Positions 8,164-16,828 of a stretch of 45,113 bases of DNA are shown in pieces; the stretch's first letter is position 1, and each line of letters starts with the position of its first letter. Location of the stretch: positions 1-45,113 of IMG/VR virus record IMGVR_UViG_3300021364_000044; one strand, 5' to 3'. The notes beneath the pieces were generated by a model that saw only the letters and a program-made list of their open reading frames with translations, had not been told where the DNA came from and ran no database searches. The position numbers and the translations under genes are program-made. This DNA comes from a virus.

Positions 8164-11100
8164 ATGGCAATATTTAAACAAGATTTTACGCGAGTTAAAG
8201 ACGCAGACCAAGAAGATCTTTACAAGCCTCGAACAGATTTAAAAATGAGCGTTACTCAGTTTGAGAGCAGTCCTAAAGTCCAAGAAGATGCAGAAAAGTA
8301 TTTTGGTTGGGTATCAGAGCAGTTCCCTGCAACGGTAGGCGGTGTTGGAGGCTATGAAGATATCGGAGAGTCTTTACGGGACGAAGACATGCGTCTTACT
8401 GATATGCTTGCTAGAGGTGTTTTAGATAAAGAAATGCCAAATGATGTTAAAGAAGCTTATCAAAGACTTCGAGATACTTGGGATAACAAAACAGAAATCA
8501 AAGGTTTTAAAGAAGGTTTATCAGCAACTGTAGATTATGCAACAGATATTGTTTCTGATCCTCTTAACCTTTTAGGTTTTATTTTTACAGGTGGCTCTGG
8601 AGTAGCTGCAAAAGAAACCGTAAAGACTGGCGTTAAGGCAACACTCAAGAAGCTTGCAACCGATGAAACTAAAGGAGCTGCTGCAACCAGAGGTGCTGTT
8701 GCTGGTGGTGCTTGGTCGGGTTTAGACAGCTATGCCCAACAAAGCGTAGAAACTAACGCCGGGATGCGGGATGGTATTTCTTTAGGAGAAGTTGGGTTAT
8801 ATACTGCTGTAGGTTCAGGGCTAGGTGCAGGTTTAGGCGTGGTTGCTACAGCACTGGGAGGCGGCTTAACAAGAAATACAGGGCGTATTAAAAATATTGA
8901 GCAAGAAGTTGCAGAGTCTTCTGCTAAAAAAGAAGACTTAGAAGCCCCTGTAAAGCTTCCTGATGAAGAAGAGCCTCCAACTATGGTGACTCCTCCGTGG
9001 AATCAGCCTTACGGTAAAATAGAACAACAGGCTGAAAAAGCTGTAGAGGAAGCTACAACAAAGATAGAAGTAGGAGCAACTCCTTTCTACAGTCAACCGG
9101 GGTCAGCTTATCAAAATCTATCACAGTCTATTGGGGGTGGTCAGGCTACTTCAGATGAAATTCAAGACATTGTAGAAGAAGCTGTTGCTCAAGGCACAGA
9201 ACCTAGACAAATAAAAAATAAAGTTTTATTTGAAGTAGGCCGTATTGCAAACGCAATGGCATCTAAAGTAGCTTTTAAGCCTGCTTCTTTGCTTGATTCA
9301 TTTACACCTTTTTCTTCATCAGCCTTAGAGCTTCAAAAGAAGTTTAGATATGACTTAGGTAGAAATATCTGGGGCGACAGAGAGTATGACGCTCAAGATT
9401 TCTATGAGGTCTTTAAAGAAACTGCTGGTGAATATTACGTTAAAACCAAAGTGGCTATGGAGCCTATACAGATTAACGTAAAAGGAAACTTATCAGAACC
9501 TGTAAACGCAGAGCTAGTTAGAGTTATTAGAGGCGCTACTTCTGAAAACGAAAACCTAAATAAGATAGGTAGTTTTATACGAGAAGAAATTCTTGGAAAA
9601 CTAGGGCGCGAGCTAAACGAAGCAGGTTTTATAAAAGAACCAACAGAAAACTATTTTCCTCGTTGGTGGAACCGCACAGCAATTTTAAACAATCAAGATG
9701 GTTTTGCTTCTAAATTAGTAGATGCTGGAGAAGCTAAAGATTTAGGAGAAGCTCAAGCAATCATAAGAGAAATCCTAGATAAGAAAAATCAATTAGGTGA
9801 AGGAAGCTCTTCGGGTGCTAACTTCTTTGCAAAACGAGTATTTACAAAAATAGATGATAATGACTTTGCAGACTTTTTAGACTCTGATGCAAACCGTGTA
9901 CTTATAAACTATTCAATGCAAGCCTCAAAGCAGCTCGCAAAAAATAGAGTCTTTGGCGTTAAAAACTTTGATGAGTTTGAAGAAAGGTGGATTAATCCTA
10001 TTGTAGTCGAAATGGAGCAAGCAGGTAAAACCCTCAGCAGAGGAGACAGGAAACGTATAGCTGACCTTTATCGTACAGCTACTGGCGAAGGTGTAAGACG
10101 CTTTGAAAACGAAACATTTGCTGGTCTTGTGGATGTTTACTCAACCGCTAATAGATTGGCTTATCTTCCGCTTGCGGCTCTTTCTAGTGTTACAGAAATC
10201 TTTATTAACGTTCAGAAGGCTGGCGTTGTTAAAACAATTAAAGGTTTTTCTCAGGCTGCAAATGCAGGACGTAAAACAATACAAACTGATCTTATAGATC
10301 TTATGAAAAAAGATCATGATCTTAAAGAGCCTGAAATCTGGAGAGAACTAAATAGATTTTCTATTGCCTTAGATACAGCCGCAGGAGATGTTGCTGAGCG
10401 TTTAGCTGGGGACACGTTTAACACAGACTTAACTCGTAAGATAAATAACGGTTTTTTTAGATTTACTATGCTAGATCAATGGACAAAGCTTGTACAGCTT
10501 ACTTCATTTATTACAGGCAAAGAATTAATTACTGATAATCTTAAGAAGATTGCAGCACGAGGAGACTTAGCAGACTCTAGAAGAATTAAGAGAATGCGAG
10601 ATGAGCTTAATGAGCTTGGAGTTAACATAGACGAAGGTGTTGCTTGGGTATCTAGAGGCGCTAAAGAAGATGATGATTTTTATAGAGCAGTTCAGAGAGG
10701 AGCTTCACGTTATACAAACGAAGTTATCTTGCAGCCTACACCTGAAGCAGGTATTAAACCTAGTTTGATGTCTAATCCTAGAACATCAATTTTATTTCAG
10801 TTTATGGGATACCCTGCTGCTTTTTCAAATACAATTCTTAAAAACGCAGCTACTAAAATAATGCGTGACCCTGTAGGTAATGTTCCTAAGACGTTAGCTG
10901 CTGGCCTTATTATGACTGAAACGGCTCGCTGGACCAACTGGGCAAGAAGCCACGGAGAAAGCGAAAAGCTAAAATCAGAAGAAGAAATATATGTAGAGGC
11001 TGTTAAGCGTTGGGGCGGTAACGGAATGGTTGCTGACATGATGGGAAGAGCGCAAAAATCTGCTGAAATATATCAAAGCCAAACTGCTTATCTTGCATCT

Positions 11101-11793
11101 TTAATGGGGCCTTTTGGTCAAGACGTTTATAAAATGATTAAACGAGATAGTCCTATACGTTTCTTGGGAGAAAAAGTACCGTTCTATGGTGCGCTTAGAA
11201 CTATTAGTCCTGAGCTTAAAGAAAACTATGATGATTTTATAAAAGATCTTGATAAACAAACCAGAGAAGCTTTAGTACCCGAAAGACCTCCAAAGCGTTT
11301 TGAGTTTAAAAAAGGCGGTGAAGTCTTAGATGTTCCTAAAGTTTCTAAAGAGCCTGATGAGCGCATCGATAAGATGACAGGGCTTCCTTATGATCAGCAA
11401 GCAGGAACAGCTTTTATAGACGAAGAAGATCCTTTGCGTAGATTAGGTTTTAAAGGCGGCGGTGCGGTAAGCGATCCGCTGCGTAGGTTAGGGTTTGGAA
11501 AAGGCTCTATTACTAGAGTTGGTCGTAAGGTATATCACGATGAAGAAGGTCAATCTTATTCTGAAAAGACTGAAACTATACAGCTAGATGATGGACGCTG
11601 GGTTAATTATCCAACAATAGATAAAGAAGGTAACAAAATACCAGAAAGGCTATTTAAGAAGCTTGTTGAATCTCAGGCAACTAAAGAAGGCGTCGTTGAT
11701 TTTATTACGGGCGAAGTTCTGCCTACGTTTAAAGATAAAGAAGAGGCTATTGAGCAAGCCGTTAAAAGATCTAAGAGTCTTCTGGAGGAATAA
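8164..11793 (+). CDS. Very large internal virion (ejection) protein
   Basis: 1209 residues. After a helical N-terminus, residues 124-146 (DYATDIVSDPLNLLGFIF) and 208-235 (Gly/Ala-rich, hydrophobic) are segments able to insert in membranes, as expected of a T7 gp16-like ejection protein; no lytic transglycosylase motif was seen. Near the end the octapeptide DPLRRLGF appears twice, 15 residues apart. The last ~90 residues (YSEKTETIQLDDGRWVNYPT ... EEAIEQAVKRSKSL) form a module I recall at the C-terminus of assorted phage structural proteins. It overlaps the endolysin start by one base, so virion and lysis genes are co-transcribed. Confidence 0.7.
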   Translation: MAIFKQDFTRVKDADQEDLYKPRTDLKMSVTQFESSPKVQEDAEKYFGWVSEQFPATVGGVGGYEDIGESLRDEDMRLTDMLARGVLDKEMPNDVKEAYQRLRDTWDNKTEIKGFKEGLSATVDYATDIVSDPLNLLGFIFTGGSGVAAKETVKTGVKATLKKLATDETKGAAATRGAVAGGAWSGLDSYAQQSVETNAGMRDGISLGEVGLYTAVGSGLGAGLGVVATALGGGLTRNTGRIKNIEQEVAESSAKKEDLEAPVKLPDEEEPPTMVTPPWNQPYGKIEQQAEKAVEEATTKIEVGATPFYSQPGSAYQNLSQSIGGGQATSDEIQDIVEEAVAQGTEPRQIKNKVLFEVGRIANAMASKVAFKPASLLDSFTPFSSSALELQKKFRYDLGRNIWGDREYDAQDFYEVFKETAGEYYVKTKVAMEPIQINVKGNLSEPVNAELVRVIRGATSENENLNKIGSFIREEILGKLGRELNEAGFIKEPTENYFPRWWNRTAILNNQDGFASKLVDAGEAKDLGEAQAIIREILDKKNQLGEGSSSGANFFAKRVFTKIDDNDFADFLDSDANRVLINYSMQASKQLAKNRVFGVKNFDEFEERWINPIVVEMEQAGKTLSRGDRKRIADLYRTATGEGVRRFENETFAGLVDVYSTANRLAYLPLAALSSVTEIFINVQKAGVVKTIKGFSQAANAGRKTIQTDLIDLMKKDHDLKEPEIWRELNRFSIALDTAAGDVAERLAGDTFNTDLTRKINNGFFRFTMLDQWTKLVQLTSFITGKELITDNLKKIAARGDLADSRRIKRMRDELNELGVNIDEGVAWVSRGAKEDDDFYRAVQRGASRYTNEVILQPTPEAGIKPSLMSNPRTSILFQFMGYPAAFSNTILKNAATKIMRDPVGNVPKTLAAGLIMTETARWTNWARSHGESEKLKSEEEIYVEAVKRWGGNGMVADMMGRAQKSAEIYQSQTAYLASLMGPFGQDVYKMIKRDSPIRFLGEKVPFYGALRTISPELKENYDDFIKDLDKQTREALVPERPPKRFEFKKGGEVLDVPKVSKEPDERIDKMTGLPYDQQAGTAFIDEEDPLRRLGFKGGGAVSDPLRRLGFGKGSITRVGRKVYHDEEGQSYSEKTETIQLDDGRWVNYPTIDKEGNKIPERLFKKLVESQATKEGVVDFITGEVLPTFKDKEEAIEQAVKRSKSLLEE

Positions 11794-12164
11794 TGGACTA
11801 CAAATATTTTACAGTAGATGAACTCAAGTGCCAGCATTGTGGCGATCACAAGATGGACGATGATTTCATGATGAAGATAGAAGCTTTGCGACATGAGCTA
11901 AGGTTTCCGTTTACGGTGACTTCTGCCTACCGCTGCCCGGATCATCCCATAGAGGCCCGTAAAGCCTCTCCGGGCGCTCATGCTTCTGGTAGGGCCGTGG
12001 ACATAGCTTGCCAAGGAGACAAGGCTCACAGGCTTCTACAGGCCGCTCTACGCATGGGACTCAGTGGCATTGGCGTTAACCAGAAAGGTAGTAGTCGCTT
12101 TATTCACCTAGATGACCTAGAGAATGACTCAGGTAGGCCGCGTCCTTGGGTATGGAGTTACTAG
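11793..12164 (+). CDS. Peptidase M15-family endolysin
   Basis: 123 residues; TAATG overlap with the preceding gene and a GGAGGA ribosome site. It carries the whole M15_3 (D-Ala-D-Ala carboxypeptidase-like) pattern: SAYRCPDHP at 44-52, then GAHASGRAVDI with zinc ligands His63 and Asp70, and the third ligand His105 in FIHLDD. Such enzymes cut peptide cross-links of peptidoglycan. No signal peptide, so export relies on a holin, and the next gene is a holin-like membrane protein. Length is normal for a single-domain phage M15 endolysin. Confidence 0.9.
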   Translation: MDYKYFTVDELKCQHCGDHKMDDDFMMKIEALRHELRFPFTVTSAYRCPDHPIEARKASPGAHASGRAVDIACQGDKAHRLLQAALRMGLSGIGVNQKGSSRFIHLDDLENDSGRPRPWVWSY

Positions 12165-12165
12165 C

Positions 12166-12555
12166 ATGAGTTTGGTGTCAACCTTGGTAGGGCCTGTAAC
12201 AGGCTTGTTAGATAAGTTCATTGAGGACAAGGATCAAAAAAATGCCTTGGCCCACGAGATTGCCACGATGTCAGAAAGACATCATCAGGAACTCATGAAA
12301 TCTCAGATAGAAGTTAACAAGGTTGAAGCGGCTAACTCTAATTTGTTCGTCAGTGGATGGCGTCCTTTTATCGGGTGGACCTGTGGGCTGGGTATGTTTG
12401 GCAACTTTATCACCATACCGTTTGCTAACTTTGTTTTAGCTTTACTTAAAATATCTATCGTTATACCTCTTGTGCCTCTTGAAACTATGATGCCTGTGTT
12501 GATGGGTATGTTAGGTCTGGGTGCAATGCGTAGCTACGAAAAGACTAGAAAATAA
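12166..12555 (+). CDS. Holin-like protein of the 3TM type
   Basis: 129 residues from ATG 12166, chosen because GGAG lies nine bases upstream; an earlier in-frame ATG at 12124 lies inside the endolysin. The N-terminal half is charged helix; NSNLFVSGWRPFIGWTCGLGM and the following hydrophobic segments (about 65-85, 88-108, 108-122) match the GTA_holin_3TM type found in phages and gene-transfer agents. It would permeabilise the inner membrane to release the endolysin encoded one base upstream. The tail SYEKTRK is basic and cytoplasmic. Confidence 0.8.
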   Translation: MSLVSTLVGPVTGLLDKFIEDKDQKNALAHEIATMSERHHQELMKSQIEVNKVEAANSNLFVSGWRPFIGWTCGLGMFGNFITIPFANFVLALLKISIVIPLVPLETMMPVLMGMLGLGAMRSYEKTRK

Positions 12556-12556
12556 A

Positions 12557-12709
12557 ATGACAATGTTAGAAGTTTTAAACACTGCTTGGCCTATTATGGT
12601 CGGGTTTGTGACACTAGTAGTTGTGCTGGCTAAGATGCATGGTGACATAGAAACCCTTAAAGAAAAGGTAAGAGTTTTATTTGACCTATGGAACAAGAAA
12701 GATGACTAA
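12557..12709 (+). CDS. Small membrane protein, possible lysis accessory
   Basis: 50 residues from ATG 12557, one base after the holin stop. One hydrophobic segment (WPIMVGFVTLVVVLA, about 11-25) is followed by a charged coiled coil (MHGDIETLKEKVRVLF). This one-helix plus coiled-coil layout resembles XhlA-type holin partners and some i-spanins, but there is no clear spanin pair. Its end LFDLWNKKDD resembles the partial protein at 1-186. It overlaps the next start by eight bases. Confidence 0.65.
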   Translation: MTMLEVLNTAWPIMVGFVTLVVVLAKMHGDIETLKEKVRVLFDLWNKKDD

Positions 12710-12884
12710 GAAAAAGAAATCTACTGTTAATAAAGCAGGCAACTATACGAAGCCTACGATGCGTAAGAATCTATTTAATAAGATTAAGGCGGGTTCAAAA
12801 GGCGGTAAAGCTGGTCAGTGGTCAGCACGTAAGGCTCAGATGTTAGCTAAGGAATACAAGGCTAAAGGTGGAGGCTATAAGTAA
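12702..12884 (+). CDS. Small basic protein, SKGGKAGQWSARKAQ family
   Basis: 60 residues from ATG 12702 inside the previous stop region (ATGACTAA). About one third Lys/Arg. The string TKPTMRKNLFNKIKAGSKGG followed by QWSARKAQMLAKEYKAKGGG is one I recognise from uncharacterised small proteins in marine phages and cyanobacteria. Strong positive charge suggests nucleic acid contact. The two genes that follow are equally basic and translationally coupled to it. Confidence 0.75.
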   Translation: MTKKKKSTVNKAGNYTKPTMRKNLFNKIKAGSKGGKAGQWSARKAQMLAKEYKAKGGGYK

Positions 12885-13126
12885 TGGCTCTTAAAAAATC
12901 TCAGAAGTCTCTGAAGCGTTGGACAAAACAGAAGTGGCGTACACCTAGTGGCAAGAAGTCCTCTGAAACTGGTGAAGTATATGCGCCAGCAGCAACCATC
13001 AAGAAACTTAAGTCTACACCAGCAGGTAAAAAGAAGCTCGCAGCGGCTAACAAAAAGAAAAGAGAAGCTACTGCTAAAGGTAAACAACATGCGAGACATG
13101 GTTTACATAAAGGAAAGAAGCGATGA
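12884..13126 (+). CDS. Small basic protein, KRWTKQKWRT family (DUF5872-like)
   Basis: 80 residues, TAATG overlap with the gene before and ATGA overlap with the gene after. The pattern LKRWTKQKWRTPSGKKSSET and the end HARHGLHKGKKR recall a family I remember as DUF5872, common in phages and large algal viruses; the accession is uncertain. Lys/Arg make up about 40 percent, with no acidic region. Function unknown; DNA binding or condensation is conceivable. Confidence 0.75.
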   Translation: MALKKSQKSLKRWTKQKWRTPSGKKSSETGEVYAPAATIKKLKSTPAGKKKLAAANKKKREATAKGKQHARHGLHKGKKR

Positions 13127-13437
13127 GAGATGACTATAAGAAAGGCGGTAAGTCTAAAAGAGATCCGCGTTTAGCGAGGGCAGGAGTCAGTGGTTACAAT
13201 AAACCAAGGCGTACCCCCAATCATCCCAAGAAAAGCCATGTCGTTGTCGCCAAAGAAGGTGACAAAATTAAGACCATCCGCTTCGGTGAGCAAGGAGCCA
13301 AGACAGCAGGAAAGCCAAAGGCAGGTGAATCTGAGCGTATGAAAAAGAAGAGGGCCAGCTTTAAGGCTCGTCACGCTAAGAATATTAAGAAAGGTAAAAT
13401 GTCGGCAGCTTATTGGGCTGACCGTACAAAATGGTGA
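13123..13437 (+). CDS. Small basic protein, HVVVAKEGDKIKTIRFGEQG family
   Basis: 104 residues, last + strand gene before the convergence point. The core KSHVVVAKEGDKIKTIRFGE and the end ARHAKNIKKGKMSAAYWADR with a terminal Trp are conserved in a family widespread in marine phages and cyanobacteria whose function I do not know. The ATG overlaps the previous stop (ATGA). Its TGA (13435-13437) directly abuts the stop of the opposing gene. Confidence 0.75.
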   Translation: MRDDYKKGGKSKRDPRLARAGVSGYNKPRRTPNHPKKSHVVVAKEGDKIKTIRFGEQGAKTAGKPKAGESERMKKKRASFKARHAKNIKKGKMSAAYWADRTKW

Positions 13438-13650
13438 TCACTTAACTCTACGTATCTCTAAACGTTCAGCAGCTATAACCTTTTCAGATATGTCATAAAT
13501 TAAAGCTGAGTGCTTATTGATAATATTTACCATGTACTCTAAAGATTCTTCGTAGTGTTCCATAGCTGCTACGGCAGTAACAATATCTACATTAGCTCGC
13601 ATAACGATCCCAAGCTTAGACTCAGGTGTAAAATATATTTCTTCACTCAT
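13438..13650 (-). CDS. Hypothetical protein, last gene of the leftward operon
   Basis: 70 residues from ATG 13650 (MSEEIYF), which overlaps the preceding stop in ATGAGTGA; an upstream in-frame ATG at 13698 would lie well inside that gene. Mostly helical and mildly acidic, no motif. Being the most promoter-distal gene of a 16-kb operon it is probably weakly transcribed. Confidence 0.6.
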   Translation of the reverse strand: MSEEIYFTPESKLGIVMRANVDIVTAVAAMEHYEESLEYMVNIINKHSALIYDISEKVIAAERLEIRRVK

Positions 13651-13858
13651 GTGTAAGGGCCTGTATGTTTTGTTGTAAATAGTCATGTAAGTCATCAAAC
13701 CTAAGATGACACTCTCTTAATACTGTTCTTATATACGCTTGTGTGTACTTATCTGGAAACACATTTGTAACCTCTTCACTTGGCAGAGCGGAAAGCTCAG
13801 TAACAAGCCTTCCTTTTCTGTCAAGAGCAACTCTAAAAGAAATGATGTTAGCGTCCAT
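13643..13858 (-). CDS. Hypothetical protein downstream of ribonucleotide reductase
   Basis: 71 residues from ATG 13858, one base after the reductase stop; a start at 13918 exists in frame but lies inside the reductase gene. Sequence (MDANIISFRVALDRKGRLVT) begins with a beta-like stretch and ends helical. Not recognised. Coupled to the next gene by an eight-base overlap. Confidence 0.6.
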   Translation of the reverse strand: MDANIISFRVALDRKGRLVTELSALPSEEVTNVFPDKYTQAYIRTVLRECHLRFDDLHDYLQQNIQALTHE

Positions 13859-13859
13859 G

Positions 13860-15719
13860 CTAAATCTCACACACACCTGAGACACATGCCAGCGTTTGCA
13901 TGGCTTCCGTGTTGTCATCTTTTTCTTCTATGTTCCAGTTGAAACGTTTAGGCATATCTTTAGATAGCTTAAGATACGTATCCTTGTCTATCTTCTGGTA
14001 CGGCGCTTGCTTATATACATGGTCTGCTTCTGGTAGGAAGCTAATGCCGCTAACGCTGTCAAAGTTTTCCCAGATCCACTGACACACAGAGAAGAAGTTA
14101 TCATCGTTATAGTAACAAGTCATTGATGGTTTGTGTTCGCACCAGTGATCTTGATAAGTCTTCCAGAGTTTAAGCTGCTCCATAGCTCCCATCTCCTCAA
14201 CGGTAACAGCCTTAGCTGGTGCTTTCTGAGGGAATGAGAAGACCCAGTTAGAGCTATTCATGATGTCTTCTTCGTGAGGGAAGCCTGCTTCAATCATTGC
14301 AGTAGCCAGCGGATCTTTTTTATCTGCGCGTACAGTACGTACATAATAGTCACTAAATCTAGGGTGAATGCCTGATGCGCTGTCTGTTAGCTGTGACACA
14401 GTGCCACTAGGTTTAACGCAGGTAATTGCTGCTGATTCGTTGACGCCTAGCTTCTTGGCCCACTCTTTGTTTGTGTCAATAGCTACCTGACGAAGCATAT
14501 CTAAGAGCTTGTCTAGCCCTGCTGTTGATCCATTGGTCAGCTTGCAGTCCATGATGCCTGTCAGAGATACACCAAGCAAAGCTTCTTCTTCGGTGTTCTT
14601 TTTCCAGATGTTTCTAAGATATCGGAAGTCAGTCATGGTTGATTGTAACGTACCTAAAATGGTAGCAATCTTAACTTTATATTTTAACGTATCTTCCGTG
14701 TCATTGGCCCGGACAATAACTTCAGAGAGGTTACAGAATTGATAAGGACGCAGAATAATTTCAGAGCAAGGGTTCGTCCCAAACTTATGAGTCGCATCAC
14801 GCCGCTCGTTCTTGGCAGCTACCTTCTGGGCAGCTATGCGGCTGAAGATTCCACGCTCGCCAGACTTAGATTCGTAGAGACGCTTCATCTCAGAGGAGTA
14901 AGTATCAAAATCAGGCCGCTCAGAGTAGACTGCGCTATTATTCGCCAAAGCCCTCTGACCGTTAGTAATATACCACTCACCATTCTTGGCGTTAGCCATC
15001 CGATTATCTGTAACATTACTCAAACTAATCAGGGCAGACCTACGTACTCCACCTACTACAACAATGTCGGCAATCTTGCAGACGAGATCGTGACACTCAA
15101 GAGACGTAAGCTTGCGTCCAGCAGCCCCCTTAAACAGCTCAACAGAAAAGTTAAACAGATCCGCAAGCGGTTGAGGACCAGAGGCTCTGCCGCCAAACGT
15201 CTTTAACCTAGCCCCGGCAGGACGGACACGAGTTAAATCACACTTAGGAATCTTTCCAGCATAAAGCAAGCTAATTAGCTCACGGAAAGAACTAGCCCAA
15301 CCTATTTTGCTATCTGAAACAACAATGGTTGACTCTGTATCATGAAAGGTGTCTGCAACTACAGGTAATTGATTAACATAGTCTCGCTCAACACTGAAGC
15401 CTACGCCAGTGCCGTTAAGTAAGATATACATTAGCTCATCAAAAGAACGAGGACTATCAATAGGTAAATAAGAACAATTAAAGCCTGCTACGTTGTCTCG
15501 TGCTAGGGCAGGACCAGCGGTCATCATGCAACGCATAGAGGGCATGACTTCCATATTTAAAATAGCTGTATACAGTTCTCCCTTATCTTCTGTGCTTAGC
15601 ATATTACCCCAGAAAGAAACGTACCGCATAACTGTTTCTTCCCATGTCTCTCTTCGGTTTTCGTCATCTAAGTAACGAGCGTACCTACTCTTGTGGATGT
15701 ATTGTTGATACTGGTCCAT
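13860..15719 (-). CDS. nrdJ: Class II (adenosylcobalamin-dependent) ribonucleotide reductase
   Basis: 619 residues from ATG 15719. A TTG 12 bases earlier (15731) follows GGAG too closely, so the start is ambiguous. It reduces ribonucleotides to deoxyribonucleotides using B12. Numbered from 15719: Cys82 (GFNCSY), the active-site string NPCSE with Asn316, Cys318 and Glu320, and Cys329 form the usual catalytic set, and Cys612/Cys617 (CVSGVC) are the C-terminal re-reducing pair. The 11-residue spacing Cys318-Cys329 and the five-residue tail spacing match the monomeric Lactobacillus leichmannii type (739 residues), of which this is a shortened version. Being single-subunit and oxygen-independent, it supplies dNTPs wherever the host provides cobalamin, alongside ThyX in the same operon. 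Confidence 0.93.
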   Translation of the reverse strand: MDQYQQYIHKSRYARYLDDENRRETWEETVMRYVSFWGNMLSTEDKGELYTAILNMEVMPSMRCMMTAGPALARDNVAGFNCSYLPIDSPRSFDELMYILLNGTGVGFSVERDYVNQLPVVADTFHDTESTIVVSDSKIGWASSFRELISLLYAGKIPKCDLTRVRPAGARLKTFGGRASGPQPLADLFNFSVELFKGAAGRKLTSLECHDLVCKIADIVVVGGVRRSALISLSNVTDNRMANAKNGEWYITNGQRALANNSAVYSERPDFDTYSSEMKRLYESKSGERGIFSRIAAQKVAAKNERRDATHKFGTNPCSEIILRPYQFCNLSEVIVRANDTEDTLKYKVKIATILGTLQSTMTDFRYLRNIWKKNTEEEALLGVSLTGIMDCKLTNGSTAGLDKLLDMLRQVAIDTNKEWAKKLGVNESAAITCVKPSGTVSQLTDSASGIHPRFSDYYVRTVRADKKDPLATAMIEAGFPHEEDIMNSSNWVFSFPQKAPAKAVTVEEMGAMEQLKLWKTYQDHWCEHKPSMTCYYNDDNFFSVCQWIWENFDSVSGISFLPEADHVYKQAPYQKIDKDTYLKLSKDMPKRFNWNIEEKDDNTEAMQTLACVSGVCEI

Positions 15720-15870
15720 ATCTTTTTTCAAACTCCTTTCTCAAAAAACTTACATTTCTTATCCTGTACTCTGAGTATCTTAGCACAGGCATCTCCTTGT
15801 TAAACGCTTTCTCGTCACAATAGTCAGCATACATCAACTGACAGAACAACTCAAACTCAGGGTTCTGCAT
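15685..15870 (-). CDS. Small hypothetical protein upstream of nrdJ
   Basis: 61 residues from ATG 15870, preceded at good spacing by AAGGA; another in-frame ATG lies at 15891. Sequence MQNPEFELFCQLMYADYCDE is acidic at first and then Arg-rich (YRIRNVSFLRKEFEKRYG). Its end overlaps the reductase start by about 35 bases, an unusually large overlap for this operon. Not recognised. Confidence 0.6.
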   Translation of the reverse strand: MQNPEFELFCQLMYADYCDEKAFNKEMPVLRYSEYRIRNVSFLRKEFEKRYGPVSTIHPQE

Positions 15871-16027
15871 CTCTAATGTCCTTATCGTCATCTAACATGC
15901 GTAACTGCTCACGCCTCAGACTCTTAAAGTTTTTTTGAGTCTTAGTAGGCCTGCCTTTGTGCTTCTTGTTGTACTTGTTTCTACGCTCTGTCTTAGCGTC
16001 GATGTAATTATTATTATTCTTTTTCAT
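15857..16027 (-). CDS. Tiny basic hypothetical protein
   Basis: 56 residues from ATG 16027 to TGA 15857-15859. Begins MKKNNNNYIDAKTERRNKYN; Lys, Arg and Asn dominate, turning acidic at the end. It overlaps DUF3310 upstream and the next gene downstream by 14 bases each, the normal packing of this operon, which is the main reason to accept it. Function unknown. Confidence 0.6.
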   Translation of the reverse strand: MKKNNNNYIDAKTERRNKYNKKHKGRPTKTQKNFKSLRREQLRMLDDDKDIRDAEP

Positions 16028-16337
16028 CTCTTGTTAGAATCTCTAGGAGTTTCTTTTCGTACCACTCTGCTTTCTTTAGATCCTCTATCCCGTTCTTGTA
16101 AGGGAACCTCCAGCGATACTTCAGACTGTTTCCGCGTAAGTACCCAATGAACTCTTCTTTGGTTAGCATGGCCTCGATTCCGTCGATGCACTCGATGTCC
16201 CCTTTGTTGTAGTGTTCAGGATTATTAACAGGATCTAGCATAGCGTTTACTACTCCGTATTTTTTTATATTATCTCTAACTGAGTTCCACTCTGCTGTAT
16301 CAGCGTTATCAATAGATTTTTTAGTTCGTTGTTTCAT
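16014..16337 (-). CDS. DUF3310 protein
   Basis: 107 residues. Residues 35-100 match the DUF3310 pattern closely: DPVNNPEHYNKGDIECIDGI, MLTKEEFIGYLRGNSLKYRW, then KNGIEDLKKAEWYEKKL. This family occurs in many phages next to nucleotide-metabolism and replication genes, and is sometimes labelled nucleotide kinase-like without proof. ATGA overlap with endonuclease I. Confidence 0.9.
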   Translation of the reverse strand: MKQRTKKSIDNADTAEWNSVRDNIKKYGVVNAMLDPVNNPEHYNKGDIECIDGIEAMLTKEEFIGYLRGNSLKYRWRFPYKNGIEDLKKAEWYEKKLLEILTRDEKE

Positions 16338-16828
16338 TCTTGTTCCTCCGGGTAATCTAAGTTTTCCTCTATCTTAGATTCAGGGTCAACCCAATCTTTC
16401 GGTATGCTATATACGCTATACCATCTAAAGCCGTTGGCTTCTGCCCACTCTGCATGAGATCTTTTTGTTCCGTCTTTTCTTCTAGTTGCTCCGGGCATAG
16501 GAGCGGCGGGGTCAGCAAAAAGAAATACAAGCTCTATGTTTTTAGGTAGAGCTTTTTTAATCCATACATATTTATTGTGTTCGGCGTGGTCCCAAAAGCG
16601 CCCCTTTGCTTCTAGGAATATTGTTTTACGACCAAACTTACGAATAAAGTCAGGGTGATAGGTATGTTCTACAATATATTCTGTAGTTGTACTGTGAATA
16701 TCCCACTGCTTAAGTATGCCTGAATGTAGCTCATACTCCCAGTTAGAATCATAGCCTTTTACTACGTTCTTTTCTACAGGCCTTTTAACTCTGCGCTTTC
16801 TTAAGCCTGATTTAATTCTTGGAGCCAT
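16334..16828 (-). CDS. Endonuclease I (T7 gp3-like Holliday junction resolvase)
   Basis: 164 residues; ATG 16828. Resembles T7 endonuclease I: an acidic residue in SNWEYEL (Glu31), TYHPDF (Asp60) and FLEAKG (Glu73, Lys75) line up with T7 Glu20, Asp55, Glu65 and Lys67, the metal-binding PD-(D/E)XK set. The enzyme resolves branched DNA and helps degrade host DNA. The conserved stretch FADPAAPMPGATRRKDGTKR follows. Slightly longer than T7 gp3 (149). It overlaps the gene upstream by 28 bases. Confidence 0.88.
   Translation of the reverse strand: MAPRIKSGLRKRRVKRPVEKNVVKGYDSNWEYELHSGILKQWDIHSTTTEYIVEHTYHPDFIRKFGRKTIFLEAKGRFWDHAEHNKYVWIKKALPKNIELVFLFADPAAPMPGATRRKDGTKRSHAEWAEANGFRWYSVYSIPKDWVDPESKIEENLDYPEEQE

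Noticed and set aside
14739-15206. A 155-codon + strand frame opposite nrdJ
   Set aside because: It is antisense to conserved reductase motifs, Arg/Leu/Ser-rich as expected of an antisense shadow, and has no start signals.
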